Shown piece after piece: positions 1-8,799 of a stretch of 64,000 nt of DNA (its first letter is position 1; each line of letters opens with the position of its first letter). The DNA comes from Polyangiaceae bacterium (GTDB lineage: Bacteria; Myxococcota_A; Polyangia; Polyangiales; Polyangiaceae). The notes beneath the pieces were generated by a model. The model did not search any database. It was not told the origin of the DNA and worked only from the letters and a program-made list of their open reading frames with translations. The stretch spans positions 3,104,708 through 3,168,707 of the forward strand of contig JABTUA010000002.1 of NCBI GenBank assembly GCA_015075635.1, read 5' to 3'. The position numbers and the translations under genes are program-made.

Positions 1-375
1 ACCGCGCCCGTGCAGACCCAAGAGGTTGTCGATGCGCAGATACAGCTCCTCGAGCTCGAAGGGCTTGGGCAGGAAGTCGCCGCAGCCGATGCGGAAGGCC
101 GCGAGGCGCGAGTCCTTGCCTTGAACCTCCGACAGCACGATCACGGGAATGTCGCAGGTCGCGGGGCGCTCGCGCAGCTGGACCAACAGCTCGTAGCCGT
201 CGAGCACCGGCATCACCAGGTCGGTCACGACGAGGTCGGGTTGCATCGACTCGGCGACCTCGAGCCCGAGCTCACCGTCTGCTGCGACTCCGACCTCGTG
301 TCCCCTCTGGCTCAGCCCAAGCTCCAGCAGCTGAAGCAGCGCCGAGTCGTCTTCCACGACGAGGATCTTGGACAT
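1..375 (-). CDS. Response regulator receiver domain, partial (runs off left edge)
   Basis: A CheY-like phosphoacceptor domain fills the 125 codons visible, starting at the ATG on 375-373. The acidic pair is D9/D10 (VVEDDS), the phosphoacceptor is D52 in VVTDLVMP, the switch Ser is S82 (VLSE) and the conserved Lys is K104 (LPKPF), so all functional residues of a receiver are present. It would take phosphate from a histidine kinase. The reading frame is still open at base 1, so an output domain may follow outside the window; whether this is a stand-alone receiver or the front of a larger regulator cannot be decided. Upstream 174 bp to the next gene (divergent) would hold both promoters; no clear element was recognised. 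Confidence 0.9.
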   Translation of the reverse strand, partial: MSKILVVEDDSALLQLLELGLSQRGHEVGVAADGELGLEVAESMQPDLVVTDLVMPVLDGYELLVQLRERPATCDIPVIVLSEVQGKDSRLAAFRIGCGDFLPKPFELEELYLRIDNLLGLHGRG

Positions 376-549
376 GGCTTCCGCCTCGGACCTGTTCCGT
401 GCACGTCACGTGCCAGGGGGGAGGCATCGCTGTGTGCGCGAGCGAGGTTCCCCGACACGCAATCCCGTCACTTCGACCAAGAGGGCCCGCACGGATTTCG
501 CGGCATCGAGTCGGCGGCGCATTCGGCGTAGGATTCGAGCGGGCGAACG

Positions 550-1023
550 ATGACGACACACGATGCAGCCGAAGAGGAGCCTCCCGTCCCGATCGACGAG
601 CCGGCAGCGTCGGGGCCCAGCGGAGCGGCCCGCTTCCGCGCCCTCGGGCTGCTCCGGCGACTGACGTCGCACGTGCGACACCGGCAGCTCGCGCGACTGC
701 ACGAGCAGCGCCAGGCGATGATCGGCAAGCTCCGGGAGATCCCCGCGCGCATGCAGAAGCTGACCAACCAGGTGCGGCTGCTCCTGGACCTGGTGGACGA
801 CTACTGGGAAGGGCGTTATCGCGAGGTACGCTGGTACTCGCTGGCCATCGCGGTCGCGGCCGCGCTCTACTTCTTGAGCCCCTCCGACCTGATCCCCGAC
901 ACGCTGCCGGGCATCGGGCACATCGACGACGTGCTGATCATGGCGCTCGCCCTCAGGCTGCTCCGGCGAGAGCTCGCCGCATACTGCCGGTTCAAGGGGC
1001 TCGAGCCGTCGGAGTACTTCTAG
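550..1023 (+). CDS. DUF1232 (YkvA-like) membrane-associated protein
   Basis: This 157-residue protein has a charged, Pro-rich N-terminus (1-30), a basic, probably helical middle (40-90), and a C-terminal DUF1232 module at about 95-140. That module is recognisable from the hydrophobic run ALYFLSPSDLIPD followed by GIGHIDDVL, the hallmark of the YkvA family. Members are small inner-membrane-associated proteins of unknown function. It is divergent from the receiver gene and convergent with the polyferredoxin gene, so it is probably a single-gene transcript. The ATG at 550 is chosen because it lies just after the divergent gap and gives a compact protein; no strong ribosome binding site is visible. 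Confidence 0.8.
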   Translation: MTTHDAAEEEPPVPIDEPAASGPSGAARFRALGLLRRLTSHVRHRQLARLHEQRQAMIGKLREIPARMQKLTNQVRLLLDLVDDYWEGRYREVRWYSLAIAVAAALYFLSPSDLIPDTLPGIGHIDDVLIMALALRLLRRELAAYCRFKGLEPSEYF

Positions 1024-1034
1024 TCGCGCTTGCC

Positions 1035-2351
1035 TCACCCGCTCGGGTCACGGACGGTGGCGAGCGCGAAGCGCACGAAGCGTGACCTCACCTGCTCGCT
1101 GGCGAGCGTGCGCTCGACGGGGGTGAGGGCACACAGGCCGCGGACCAGGTGGTTCATGAAGCGGCTGCCTCGGCTCGCGCCCTCGTCGAACAGGAGATCG
1201 GGGAGCTTGCCGCGCTCCAGCGCGGTGCGCACCGTCTTCTCGATGGCATTCAGCGGGACGCGAGGCTGAAGCGGCCGGCGCTCCAGGTGCATGGCGGCGT
1301 TCTTGCCGCAAGCGAGCACACACACACCGCAGCCGATGCAGCGGTCCGCGTCCACCTGTGGGTCGAGGTCGTTCTTGCGCTCGGCCTTCACGCGCTTGGG
1401 CAGCATGCGAATCGCGCCGATGGGACAGGCCCGAGCGCAGCGCGAGCAGCCCTTGCACTTGTCCAGGTCCGAGCCAGCCAGAAAGCCGCTCGGGTTGACC
1501 GCGGGCAGGTCGTAGTCGTTGATGGCCCGGAGCTGACCGCAGCAGCAGCCGCAGCAGCTGCAGATGTAGGTCGGCGTGTTCTGCACGTTGTCGGCGATCT
1601 GCACCAGCTTGTGCTCGCGGGCCTTCGTCAAGATGTCGAAGGCCTCCGAGCGCTCGACGGCACGCCCGAACTTGCGGCGTGCCACGAAGTCCGCGCCGGC
1701 GTTCATCGACAAGCAGGTGTCCATCGGTGCGTCGCAGCGCTCGCCCAGGTGCTCGGTCTTGTGCCGGCAGTAGCAGTAGGAGACGGCCAAGCTGCGAGCT
1801 TCTTCGACCAGCCGAGTCGCGCGCTCCCAGTCGAGCACGTCCGGGAGCGCCTCCGCTGGCATCGTGCTCTCGTGAGCCATGGCACGCCCGAGCACCGTGT
1901 CGCCGCCGAAGACCTCACGGGCGAACGTCGCGTCACCGTGGCAGTAGGCGTCCAGCGCCTCGGCCATGCGCTTCTTGGGGATCATGTCGCTGGCGCGCAT
2001 CAGCGAGAATTCGAAGAACCCCACCACCGGCGGCGAGAGCAGGTAGCGCACCGCGCCGGTCTTCGGGTGCACGATGTCCATCACGATGCCCTTGTCCGCC
2101 ATCGCGTCGAGCTTCGGCGCGAGCTCCTCGGGCCCGATGCCCACGCGCTCCGCGACCGCCTCGAGGCTGGCCGGCAAGAGCGGCAACCGGGCGGCGATCG
2201 CGGCCTCCTCCGGGGTGTAGAGGATCTCCAGAATTTCCTGCCAGCCCGCGCGCGCGCGCTCGTCCTCGGGCTCCGGCATCCCGATCGGGTTCTGGTCGAG
2301 CCGTGCCCCGAGCGCGGCGTATTCGGCCTTCAGGTGTCCATGGTGGCCCAT
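1035..2351 (-). CDS. Polyferredoxin-like 4Fe-4S protein with N-terminal winged-helix-like region
   Basis: This 438-residue protein has Cys-rich electron-transfer motifs in its C-terminal half: CKGCSRCARACP and CIGCGVCVLAC together form a bacterial-type 2[4Fe-4S] ferredoxin module. Ahead of it are two more unusual clusters, CYCRHK...GERC...DTC near residue 195-215 and the run CSCCGCCCGQ near 270, which could hold further clusters or metals. Residues 30-110 look like a small helical DNA-binding-like or scaffold domain (LASLEAVAERVGIG). A strong Shine-Dalgarno (GAGGAG) precedes the ATG at 2351. Relatives in anaerobic and deltaproteobacterial genomes are usually annotated only as 4Fe-4S binding proteins; redox partner and role are unknown. 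Confidence 0.85.
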   Translation of the reverse strand: MGHHGHLKAEYAALGARLDQNPIGMPEPEDERARAGWQEILEILYTPEEAAIAARLPLLPASLEAVAERVGIGPEELAPKLDAMADKGIVMDIVHPKTGAVRYLLSPPVVGFFEFSLMRASDMIPKKRMAEALDAYCHGDATFAREVFGGDTVLGRAMAHESTMPAEALPDVLDWERATRLVEEARSLAVSYCYCRHKTEHLGERCDAPMDTCLSMNAGADFVARRKFGRAVERSEAFDILTKAREHKLVQIADNVQNTPTYICSCCGCCCGQLRAINDYDLPAVNPSGFLAGSDLDKCKGCSRCARACPIGAIRMLPKRVKAERKNDLDPQVDADRCIGCGVCVLACGKNAAMHLERRPLQPRVPLNAIEKTVRTALERGKLPDLLFDEGASRGSRFMNHLVRGLCALTPVERTLASEQVRSRFVRFALATVRDPSG

Positions 2352-2489
2352 GCGAAGCTCCTCGGCGGAACGTGCCCCCGCCTCGGCGCGGGCGCCTTGA
2401 CGGATGTCGCCTCGAGCGCGCCGAGACGCGCAAGTTCTACGCCGGAAGCGCTTGTTGACTTCGTCCTCGGCTCGCTCTCCGATCCGAGC

Positions 2490-3311
2490 ATGCGTGCGTC
2501 GCTGGCGCTGGCCTGCCTGATGGTGATGTCCAGCTGCGGTCGCAGCGAGCCCGCGCGGTCCGCCGCCCTCGAGCCGGACCCGGCGAACGTCGTGCCGGAG
2601 TCGGACGAGACGGCGGAGTCACGGGGCCCGGTCGCGCACCGGGCGTCGCCCGGGATCGAGGTCGAGGGAGAGGTCGGCGGGCTGAATCAGGAGGCCGTGG
2701 ACAAGGCCGTCAGCTCGGCCGAGCGTGACGTCGACCGCTGCTGGGAGCAGGGCGTCGCTCGAAACGAGCTCGTCGCCGGCACGATCCAGCTCGTGCTCGG
2801 CATCGGCCGTGACGGTCGGGCGAGCTACGGCTTCGTCCAGCAGAGCACCCTCGGCGAGGGCACGATGCAGCGCTGCATGCTGGGGGCGCTGTCGGCGCGC
2901 GCCTTCCCCAAGCCCGTCGGGGGCAAGGTCGGCGTGGTGCGCACCAGCTTCTCGTTCGACCTCGCGAAGGACACCCGCGCCCCCACCAACTGGGCGAGCA
3001 CGCAGGCCAGCTCGGTGCTCGCCAGCGCAGCCGACGAGATCACTGCCTGCAAGCGCGGGACCAGCGGCAGCTTCACGGCGACCGTGTACGTGAAGCAGGT
3101 CGAGCTCCCGCCACCAGAAGCGGATGCGGGCGACGCAGGCGAAGACGTGGCAGACGCAGGACCGACCTTCGCCGGCGCCGCGATCAGCGTCGGCATCGCA
3201 GCGCCCGACGAACGGGCCTCCGCCGCCGTCGAGTGCCTGGAGCGCGTGCTCTCCGGGGCGGTGTATCCGCCGCCCGGAAGCTGGCCGGCGAAGCTCACGT
3301 TCACGCTCTGA
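2490..3311 (+). CDS. AgmX/PglI C-terminal-type lipoprotein
   Basis: The 273-residue product begins with a lipoprotein signal (LALACLMVMSSC) and contains two copies of a TonB-C-like module: the first has DRCWEQG and GRASYGFVQQSTL followed by QRCMLGALSARAFP, the second, at the C-terminus, has AAVECLERVLSGAVYPPPG. This pattern (conserved Cys before the helix, then a hydrophobic strand) matches the AgmX/PglI C-terminal domain common in Myxococcota, some of whose members act in gliding or envelope functions. An Asp/Ala/Glu-rich linker sits between the modules. The frame is open far upstream (to 1149), but that part is antisense to the polyferredoxin gene; the ATG at 2490 is chosen because it starts the signal peptide. 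A second family member lies at 62476-63030. Confidence 0.75.
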   Translation: MRASLALACLMVMSSCGRSEPARSAALEPDPANVVPESDETAESRGPVAHRASPGIEVEGEVGGLNQEAVDKAVSSAERDVDRCWEQGVARNELVAGTIQLVLGIGRDGRASYGFVQQSTLGEGTMQRCMLGALSARAFPKPVGGKVGVVRTSFSFDLAKDTRAPTNWASTQASSVLASAADEITACKRGTSGSFTATVYVKQVELPPPEADAGDAGEDVADAGPTFAGAAISVGIAAPDERASAAVECLERVLSGAVYPPPGSWPAKLTFTL

Positions 3312-3323
3312 GGCACCAGCCGC

Positions 3324-3554
3324 TCACAGGCTCGCCACGATGCGCTCGGACTCGTCCCACAAGCGCCGCGCCAGCGCCGCGTCTCTGGAGAGCGCGCTCG
3401 ACCGCGCGACGTTGCAGTCCGCGAAGTACTCACCCGACACTCCGGCGAGCGCCGGGTGGGTGGCGACGTAGCACTGCGTGGCGGCGCCCTCGGCCACGCT
3501 CTTGAGCGCGAGGGGCGCGGCTGCGCTCCACACCGCCCGCATCACCAGGTTCAT
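3324..3554 (-). pseudogene. C-terminal remnant of a short-chain dehydrogenase/reductase
   Basis: The 76-residue frame carries only the last quarter of an SDR of the retinol-dehydrogenase/WWOX-like group: EGAATQCYVATHPAL, then GVSGEYFADC and the tail ALARRLWDESERI. The Rossmann glycine motif and the catalytic Tyr-x-x-x-Lys that should precede it are absent; upstream there are only about 46 bp before the end of the M20 peptidase gene, on the same strand. The piece is therefore best read as the residue of a deletion that removed the 5' part, and should be inactive. The ATG at 3554 is an internal Met of the ancestral gene rather than a real start. Confidence 0.75.
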
Positions 3555-3600
3555 GTGACGGGTCAGGTCACTCCGAACAACGACATGGCTTCGCGGTGGC

Positions 3601-5166
3601 TCAGTCGGGCGAGCCCACGATCTGCACCAGCGCGCAGAGCCAGGCGGCGTGCCCGGCCATGAGCTCGAGCGTCGTCAGCTCCTTCTCGCTCTCCGGCGCG
3701 AAATATCCCGTGCCCAGGTTCGCCAGGGCCACGTCGCGCTCCAGAAAGGGATCCACGCCGGTGCCACCGCGGATGGGCAGCACGCGCGTCTCGACTCCCA
3801 CCGCCTCACCCGCGCGCTTCGCCCACTCGGCGAGCTCTGGCCGCTCGGCGAGCTTGGGCCCCATGTTGATGTATTGCACCTCGATCTCCACCGGAGACCC
3901 AGCGGCCTCTCGCCGCAGGTGCTCGCACCGCTTCGCCAGGCCCGTGTCCTCGAAGTCCCGGAGCCGTACGTCGAGCCTGAGACCGCGCTCGTCGGAGAGC
4001 GCGCGATAGGGTTGGGAGTAGCCTTCCCAGCCCGCGGAGTCCTCGGCGGCGAGCGGGAAGCCCGGGCTCGAGGCGAGGAAGCGCGCGACGAAGTCGAGGA
4101 GATCGTGGACGGCGGCGTCGGGGGCAGGGCGCAGCGCGGCCGGCTCGAGCCGATAGCTCGCGCCGCGGGGCACGTGTGGCACCACGATCTCGTCGAGCGC
4201 GGAGGCGAGCGCGATACGGGCGCCTTCGTCGCGCACGTAAACGGTCAACTCCGCGTCGCAGTCGCGCAGCGAATCCGAGCGGAAGGACGCGAGCACGATC
4301 GACTCCGGCACCAGACGAAGTGCGCGGAGCCGCCCGAGCAACTCGGCGCCCAAGCGCGTCGCCGGCCGGTGTCCCTCCGCCTTCGCCGTGGCGCCGTGGG
4401 TGTTCACGCCGCCCAAGGACAGCGTGTACGCGGGCCAGTCCGGCGCGTCACCGGGCCGGCAGGGGAACCAAACCGCGCCTCGGGAGCCGTTGAAGTTGGC
4501 GACGTTGATCTCGTACGGCTCGATACCGTCGATGGTGTAGCCGCTCCGGACCCCACGTTCGGCCAGGAGCGCGGCGAGCCCCTTCACGGCCTGCATGCGC
4601 GCGATCTCCTCGTCCGGGCGACCGATGACGATCAGGGGCGGGTGCGGGATCGCCGGGTTTTCGCGGAGCAGCCAGGCGAGCGTCATCACGTGCGCCATGC
4701 CGAGCTTGTCGTCGAGGCCGAACGGCGCGTCGCCTGGCCCGTGCAAGAGGGCCTGACCGACGAAGCTCGAGAGCGACGGGTAGTTCTCGACGTTGACCTC
4801 CAGCTTCTCGTTGGCCGAGTAGCGAATGGTCCGTCCGTCCCAGGTCGGCGCGAGCTCGAGCCGCTCGATGGCGCTCGTGCCGCGCGCGGTGTCGAGGTGG
4901 AACAAGAGCGCGAGCGGAGCGGCGGAGCTGCCGACCCCGCGGCCCGCGAAGGTCGCGATCAGGTTGGCGTGCGCGTCGCGCTCCACCGAGGCGCCGAGCT
5001 CGGCGAAGAAGCCGGCGAGGTGCTCGGACAGCCTCGCCTGACCCGGCGTGCTCGGGATCGTCGTCGAGCCTTCGTCACTCGCGGAATCGAGGGCGACGAC
5101 CTGCTCGAGATGACGTCGGGCGCGCGCGGCGATCTCGTCGGACGACTGCTGCGGTTTGACGGGCAT
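3601..5166 (-). CDS. M20-family metallopeptidase (PepT-like)
   Basis: A 521-residue zinc peptidase of the M20 (peptidase T/carboxypeptidase G2) fold. Metal-site landmarks are LLFHLDT (His-x-Asp), the bridging Asp in PFGLDDKLG, and the Glu pair in GRPDEEIA; a dimerisation/lid domain follows around GGVNTHGATAKAEGH, and the C-terminal metal ligand region shows PIRGGTGVDPFLE. The predicted activity is removal of N-terminal residues from short peptides in the cytoplasm; no signal peptide is seen. The frame is open further upstream, but the ATG at 5166 is chosen for its AGGAG ribosome binding site 6 nt ahead and because homology begins there. The SDR remnant lies immediately downstream. Confidence 0.85.
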   Translation of the reverse strand: MPVKPQQSSDEIAARARRHLEQVVALDSASDEGSTTIPSTPGQARLSEHLAGFFAELGASVERDAHANLIATFAGRGVGSSAAPLALLFHLDTARGTSAIERLELAPTWDGRTIRYSANEKLEVNVENYPSLSSFVGQALLHGPGDAPFGLDDKLGMAHVMTLAWLLRENPAIPHPPLIVIGRPDEEIARMQAVKGLAALLAERGVRSGYTIDGIEPYEINVANFNGSRGAVWFPCRPGDAPDWPAYTLSLGGVNTHGATAKAEGHRPATRLGAELLGRLRALRLVPESIVLASFRSDSLRDCDAELTVYVRDEGARIALASALDEIVVPHVPRGASYRLEPAALRPAPDAAVHDLLDFVARFLASSPGFPLAAEDSAGWEGYSQPYRALSDERGLRLDVRLRDFEDTGLAKRCEHLRREAAGSPVEIEVQYINMGPKLAERPELAEWAKRAGEAVGVETRVLPIRGGTGVDPFLERDVALANLGTGYFAPESEKELTTLELMAGHAAWLCALVQIVGSPD

Positions 5167-5341
5167 CGGGGCTCCTCTCGACCGGTCGTACCAGATCTGG
5201 AGCCGTGCTGGCACCCTCGAGGCTGACCGCGCGCGGACACCTGTCCGCCACGAGTGTCCGAAAACGGACGCTCTGACGACCAGCTCCCCGTGGTTTCGGG
5301 AGTGGCGCGCCTGGCGCGGCGCGTGCATCGGCGCTCGCAAC

Positions 5342-5917
5342 ATGAATGTCTACAGCTCGGTCGTCTTCCTCCACATCGCCTCCGCAACCGTTTTGATCGG
5401 CAGCTCGTTGTCGTCGCAGTTCGTGCGCGACGCCCTGCGTCGGGCTCGCACGGTCCGCGAAGTAGCCGGTTGGCTCGACTTCGAGCGTCGCTCGACGCGA
5501 GCCAACCCCATCGCGGCCATGACCCTGTTGGCGACCGGCCTCTACCTCGGCTCGGCGGGCTGGTGGACCAGTGGCTGGTTCGTCGTGTCGGTCGTGCTGT
5601 TCGTGTTCAGCGCGGCCTGGGCGGTGCGCGTCGTAGTGACCGAGCTCGGGCTCATCGGGCGCGCAGCAGCCGAGGCCAGCGACGGCCCCGTGCCCGCCGC
5701 GCTGAACGAGCTGCGCTGGTCCGAGCGCCTGGATCTGGCGGCGGACGCCCTGCTCGGCGCGGACGCCGCGGCGCTCTTCTTGATGGTCGCCAAGCCCGGA
5801 CCGGCCGGCGCCATCGGCGTCGCGGCGCTGGGTCTGAGTGCAGCGTTCGCAGCGCGCCTGGTGCGCAAGCGCACCCGCGCGATGGCCAGCGGAGCCATGA
5901 CGTCGAGCGACGCCTGA
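5342..5917 (+). CDS. Small integral membrane protein, DUF2269-like
   Basis: The 191-residue protein has four to five hydrophobic segments: VFLHIASATVLIGSSL near the start, MTLLATGLYLGSAGWW, WFVVSVVLFVFSAAWAV and a C-terminal stretch rich in Ala/Leu. The first helix with an embedded His resembles the start of the DUF2269/CopD-like group of integral membrane proteins, in which this His sits in the membrane. The function is unknown. The ATG at 5342 is preferred over the upstream GTG-type frame at 5156 because the latter would overlap the M20 gene start and add a basic, non-membrane extension. It ends 10 bp before a convergent zinc-ribbon gene. Confidence 0.65.
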   Translation: MNVYSSVVFLHIASATVLIGSSLSSQFVRDALRRARTVREVAGWLDFERRSTRANPIAAMTLLATGLYLGSAGWWTSGWFVVSVVLFVFSAAWAVRVVVTELGLIGRAAAEASDGPVPAALNELRWSERLDLAADALLGADAAALFLMVAKPGPAGAIGVAALGLSAAFAARLVRKRTRAMASGAMTSSDA

Positions 5918-5926
5918 CGCGACCGC

Positions 5927-6223
5927 TCAGCGCGGAGCGATCAGCTCGCGGACGTTGGTGCCGTCCACGATGATGTTCTGTGGGTCCTTGGTGTAGAGCT
6001 CCGTGTAGCCGCAACGCGGACAGACGCCGGCTTCGAGCTCGCCGGCCCGCTCCGACCTGGTCAGCGCCAGCCCGAGCAGGCTGCCGGCCGACCTCACGTA
6101 GTGCGCGATCTTCATCGGCACGGAGGCTTCGCTATTCAGGTGCTCGCCGTAGCGGTCGGCGACCGTCGCGATGTGGAGGATGCGATCGCTCTGGCACTTG
6201 GGGCAACGGTGCGTCGTCTTCAC
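5927..6223 (-). CDS. Zinc-ribbon protein of unknown function
   Basis: A 98-residue protein with two CxxC knuckles typical of a zinc ribbon: CPKC near the N-terminus (residues 8-11) and CPRCGY near residue 69-74, so the ribbon closes over most of the protein. The middle segment (KIAHYVRSAGSLLGLAL) is mildly hydrophobic. No enzymatic motif is seen. It follows the 67-residue gene on the same strand with a 9-bp gap, so the two are probably co-transcribed. The family was not recognised. Confidence 0.65.
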   Translation of the reverse strand: MKTTHRCPKCQSDRILHIATVADRYGEHLNSEASVPMKIAHYVRSAGSLLGLALTRSERAGELEAGVCPRCGYTELYTKDPQNIIVDGTNVRELIAPR

Positions 6224-6232
6224 GAGGGGCCT

Positions 6233-6436
6233 CTATCCGAACAGCTTCCCGACCGCGCCCTTGATGGCGTCCGCAGCGCTGTCCACGTTCTCTCCGGTCA
6301 GAGCCGCCAGCGCGGGTCCGCGGATTGGCTCCGGGAGCTTCTCGCCGATGAAGTCTCGGACGACCTCGGCGACCTTGGTGGCCTGCGCCTCGCTCAAGTC
6401 CGCCTTGTTCACCAACTGCTGAATCAGCTGTTTCAT
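6233..6436 (-). CDS. Small helical protein of unknown function
   Basis: This 67-residue protein starts MKQLIQQLVNKADLSE and has a conserved-looking pattern of two helices (QATKVAEVVRDFIGEKLP; VDSAADAIKGAVGKLFG) separated by a Pro-rich turn. It resembles small DUF937/DUF2267-like stress or polymer-associated proteins, but the match is weak and only by eye. The ATG at 6436 is chosen over one at 6496 because a GAGG ribosome binding site precedes it and the upstream extension is basic and low in coding character. It is the first gene of a two-gene unit with the zinc-ribbon gene and is divergent from the DUF4091 lipoprotein across about 220 bp with no motif recognised. Confidence 0.6.
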   Translation of the reverse strand: MKQLIQQLVNKADLSEAQATKVAEVVRDFIGEKLPEPIRGPALAALTGENVDSAADAIKGAVGKLFG

Positions 6437-6657
6437 GCTGGAGCCTCGCTTTCGACCTCGGCTAACCCCGCCCCACCCGGAGTGCAAGGCGTGCACGGTG
6501 CCGAGTCTTCATCCACGCTCACACGCTCGGACACGCAAACGGCGGCGCGCTGCATGACCTGTCCCTCGTCGGCGCGCGCACGTCCTGCGTCGGTCCGCAG
6601 CAGCTGCGCTCGTCCCTTCGTACACATCGCCCAGACCACGCCCGGTGCGTGGGTGGC

Positions 6658-8217
6658 ATGGCGCATGCACGGACTTCGCTCGTGCAAACCCGAACCTTGG
6701 TGGACACCTTCGTCCGCCTCGCGACGACCTGCACGCTCGCGAGCCTACTCTTGGCTTGTGAGGCTGCGCCGGCGGTGCAGGTGCTCGGCGACTCGACTCG
6801 ACTCGCGCGCGGGGAGCGCTCGCCCGCCACTTCACCGATCTTCGCCGGAGGCAAGGTGAGCTTGTTCGGCGCGCGCGGAGAGACCCTGGGTTTGTCGGTC
6901 CGGATCAGCGACGGGCAGCACCGGGAGGCGCGCCTCTCGCTGCCCGAGGCGGCGGCGAAAGTGACGGCCTTCCGCGTCTCCTCCCTGCAGGTTAGCGAGC
7001 CGTCCACGGGCATGTACGGGCCGAGCCGCGGGCCGGGCGTCTATCCGGACGTGCTCACGCCCGTCGCCGGCGGCGTCGACGGCGCCGACCTCGCGTTCTT
7101 CGACGTCGCCATCGCCGAAAACGCCACGCCCGGTCGCTACTCCGGAGAGCTCGCCGTGGGGCAGCGTCGGCTCCCGGTCGTGCTCAGGGTGATGCGGGCC
7201 CAAATCGACCCCGAACGGGAGCCGCTGGTGTGGGCGTTCTACCTGCCTCGCGAGATCGCGCGCGTGCACGAGCTACCCGAAGACGACGGGCCCGAGCTGA
7301 TCGCCAAGGAGCGCAGCTACCATGATCTCTTCCGTGCGCACGCTGTGTTGCTCGCCTCGGATCTGCCTCCCAGGCGCTTCGCGCCTCGACGTGGATTCAT
7401 GCACGACTTGCGCTATTGGCCCGTCGCGCTCGACACCTCCACGGACGAATCCATCGCGCGCGACGTCGGCCAATGGCTGGAGCTCTTCCGCGGCACGGAC
7501 GTGACGCCGTTCGCGATCCCGGTGGACGAGCCTCGAACGACCGCGGACAAGCTCCGGGCGAAGCACGTCGCGGCGGTGATGGGCAGGGCCGGCGCGGGTC
7601 GTCCGCGGCTGTTGCGCGGCGTCACGGACGTGGCCTCGCCGATCTACGGCGACGCCATCGACGTCTTCATCTCGCCGAAGAACTTCCCGGCGGTGCGCGC
7701 CGCCCGTGCCCACACGGGCGAGCGTTTCTGGACCTACAACGGCCGCCCGCCGGAGGCCGGGAGCATGATCCTGGACACCGACGGCCTGGCTCTCCGCACC
7801 TGGGGTTGGATCGCGTTCCGCTACGACATCGAGCTCTGGTACGCCTGGGAGGCCCTCTACTTCTCCGACCGCTACAACGGCGGCGGGCCGACTGCGGTGA
7901 CTCGCGAGCCGGTCACCTTCGACGAACGCCGGCGCGGTGGAGCGGACTTCGGCAACGGCGACGGCGTGCTGGCCTATCCCGGACCGTTGCCCTCTCTGCG
8001 CCTGAAGGCGCTCAGGCGTGGCCTCTTGGACCGCTTGCTCTTGCGCGAGCTCGCGACTTGCGGCGGCGAGGCGCTCGCGCGCCAGATAGCCGAGCGCATC
8101 GTGCCGCGGGCGCTGGGCGAGGCGGGCGCTCGAGCGAGCTGGCCGAACCGCGAAGCGAGCTTCGAACAGGCCCGCCGCCAGGTCCTCGACGGAATCGAGA
8201 AGCACTGCCCGCCTTGA
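6658..8217 (+). CDS. DUF4091 domain lipoprotein (putative glycoside hydrolase-like)
   Basis: The 519-residue product has a lipoprotein signal (CTLASLLLACEA) and then an N-terminal beta-rich part ending near residue 175 and a TIM-barrel-like C-terminal half. In that half, PFAIPVDEPR, VFISPKNFP, ERFWTYNGRPP and WGWIAFRYDIELWYAWE are the signature blocks of DUF4091 proteins, which are related to glycoside hydrolases and are usually extracellular. VDEP supplies the expected acidic residue of the barrel. The substrate is unknown. GTG at 6649 is an alternative start three codons upstream. Codon use and GC match the neighbours. It is followed by a 142-residue unknown gene 41 bp downstream. Confidence 0.75.
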   Translation: MAHARTSLVQTRTLVDTFVRLATTCTLASLLLACEAAPAVQVLGDSTRLARGERSPATSPIFAGGKVSLFGARGETLGLSVRISDGQHREARLSLPEAAAKVTAFRVSSLQVSEPSTGMYGPSRGPGVYPDVLTPVAGGVDGADLAFFDVAIAENATPGRYSGELAVGQRRLPVVLRVMRAQIDPEREPLVWAFYLPREIARVHELPEDDGPELIAKERSYHDLFRAHAVLLASDLPPRRFAPRRGFMHDLRYWPVALDTSTDESIARDVGQWLELFRGTDVTPFAIPVDEPRTTADKLRAKHVAAVMGRAGAGRPRLLRGVTDVASPIYGDAIDVFISPKNFPAVRAARAHTGERFWTYNGRPPEAGSMILDTDGLALRTWGWIAFRYDIELWYAWEALYFSDRYNGGGPTAVTREPVTFDERRRGGADFGNGDGVLAYPGPLPSLRLKALRRGLLDRLLLRELATCGGEALARQIAERIVPRALGEAGARASWPNREASFEQARRQVLDGIEKHCPP

Positions 8218-8258
8218 CTAGCCGCTGCGGGCGCGACCAGCGCCCCGAGAGTGGCGCC

Positions 8259-8687
8259 ATGAAGTTGACCACCGGGAGGGATTCCAGCTACTGGCCCGCG
8301 GTGTTTTCACGCGCCGAGGCTGTTCCGCCCATCGAGCTCAGCGAGCTCGCACGTACGATCTTGGCGCGCCTTCACCCCATGGAGGTGCCCGATCTCGAGA
8401 AGGTCGTCGTCCGCGTCGTGTCCGAACCGACGACCGCGCGGGGACTGGTGGTGACCGTGACCGGTCCCAGCGCCGACAACCCGGTCCATCGCGCCTTCCG
8501 AGCGCTGCGCGCGATCGGCATCCAGATCGCGCACGCCCGGGTTCGGCGGGACCTCGGTGCCACGGTGCAGGTCCTGCAACTGACAGAAGCTAACGAGGGG
8601 ACGCCCGCTTCGCACCGGGTGCCCGAGGTGCTCGCGGTGCTGCGGGATGCGTGCCGGCTCCCGAGCCTGGCTCCGGCTCAGGCGTAG
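8259..8687 (+). CDS. Hypothetical cytoplasmic protein, 142 residues
   Basis: No family was recognised. The protein starts MKLTTGRDSSYWP and has alternating strands and helices: ARTILARLHPMEVPDLEKVVVRVVS, GLVVTVTGPS, then HRAFRALRAIGIQIAHARVRR and a strand GATVQVLQLTE. The order (strand-helix-strand with a short Gly/Pro turn) is ferredoxin-like or ACT-like in look, but no ligand motif is visible. It probably shares a transcript with the DUF4091 lipoprotein upstream. The ATG at 8259 is preferred because the larger open frame upstream is a shadow of that gene. Confidence 0.55.
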   Translation: MKLTTGRDSSYWPAVFSRAEAVPPIELSELARTILARLHPMEVPDLEKVVVRVVSEPTTARGLVVTVTGPSADNPVHRAFRALRAIGIQIAHARVRRDLGATVQVLQLTEANEGTPASHRVPEVLAVLRDACRLPSLAPAQA

Positions 8688-8799
8688 TTGCCAGCGGGCT
8701 CGGCGCCTGGGTCGGTGAAGCCGGCCCGTTCACCGCGCAGGTGCCGTCTCCGATCGCCTCTGCGACGCCTTTGGCCGACAGGTCCGCCGCTAGCTGCTC

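Noticed and set aside
1149..2489. Long upstream extension of the AgmX-like lipoprotein frame
   Set aside because: It is antisense to the polyferredoxin gene; the signal peptide defines the start at 2490.
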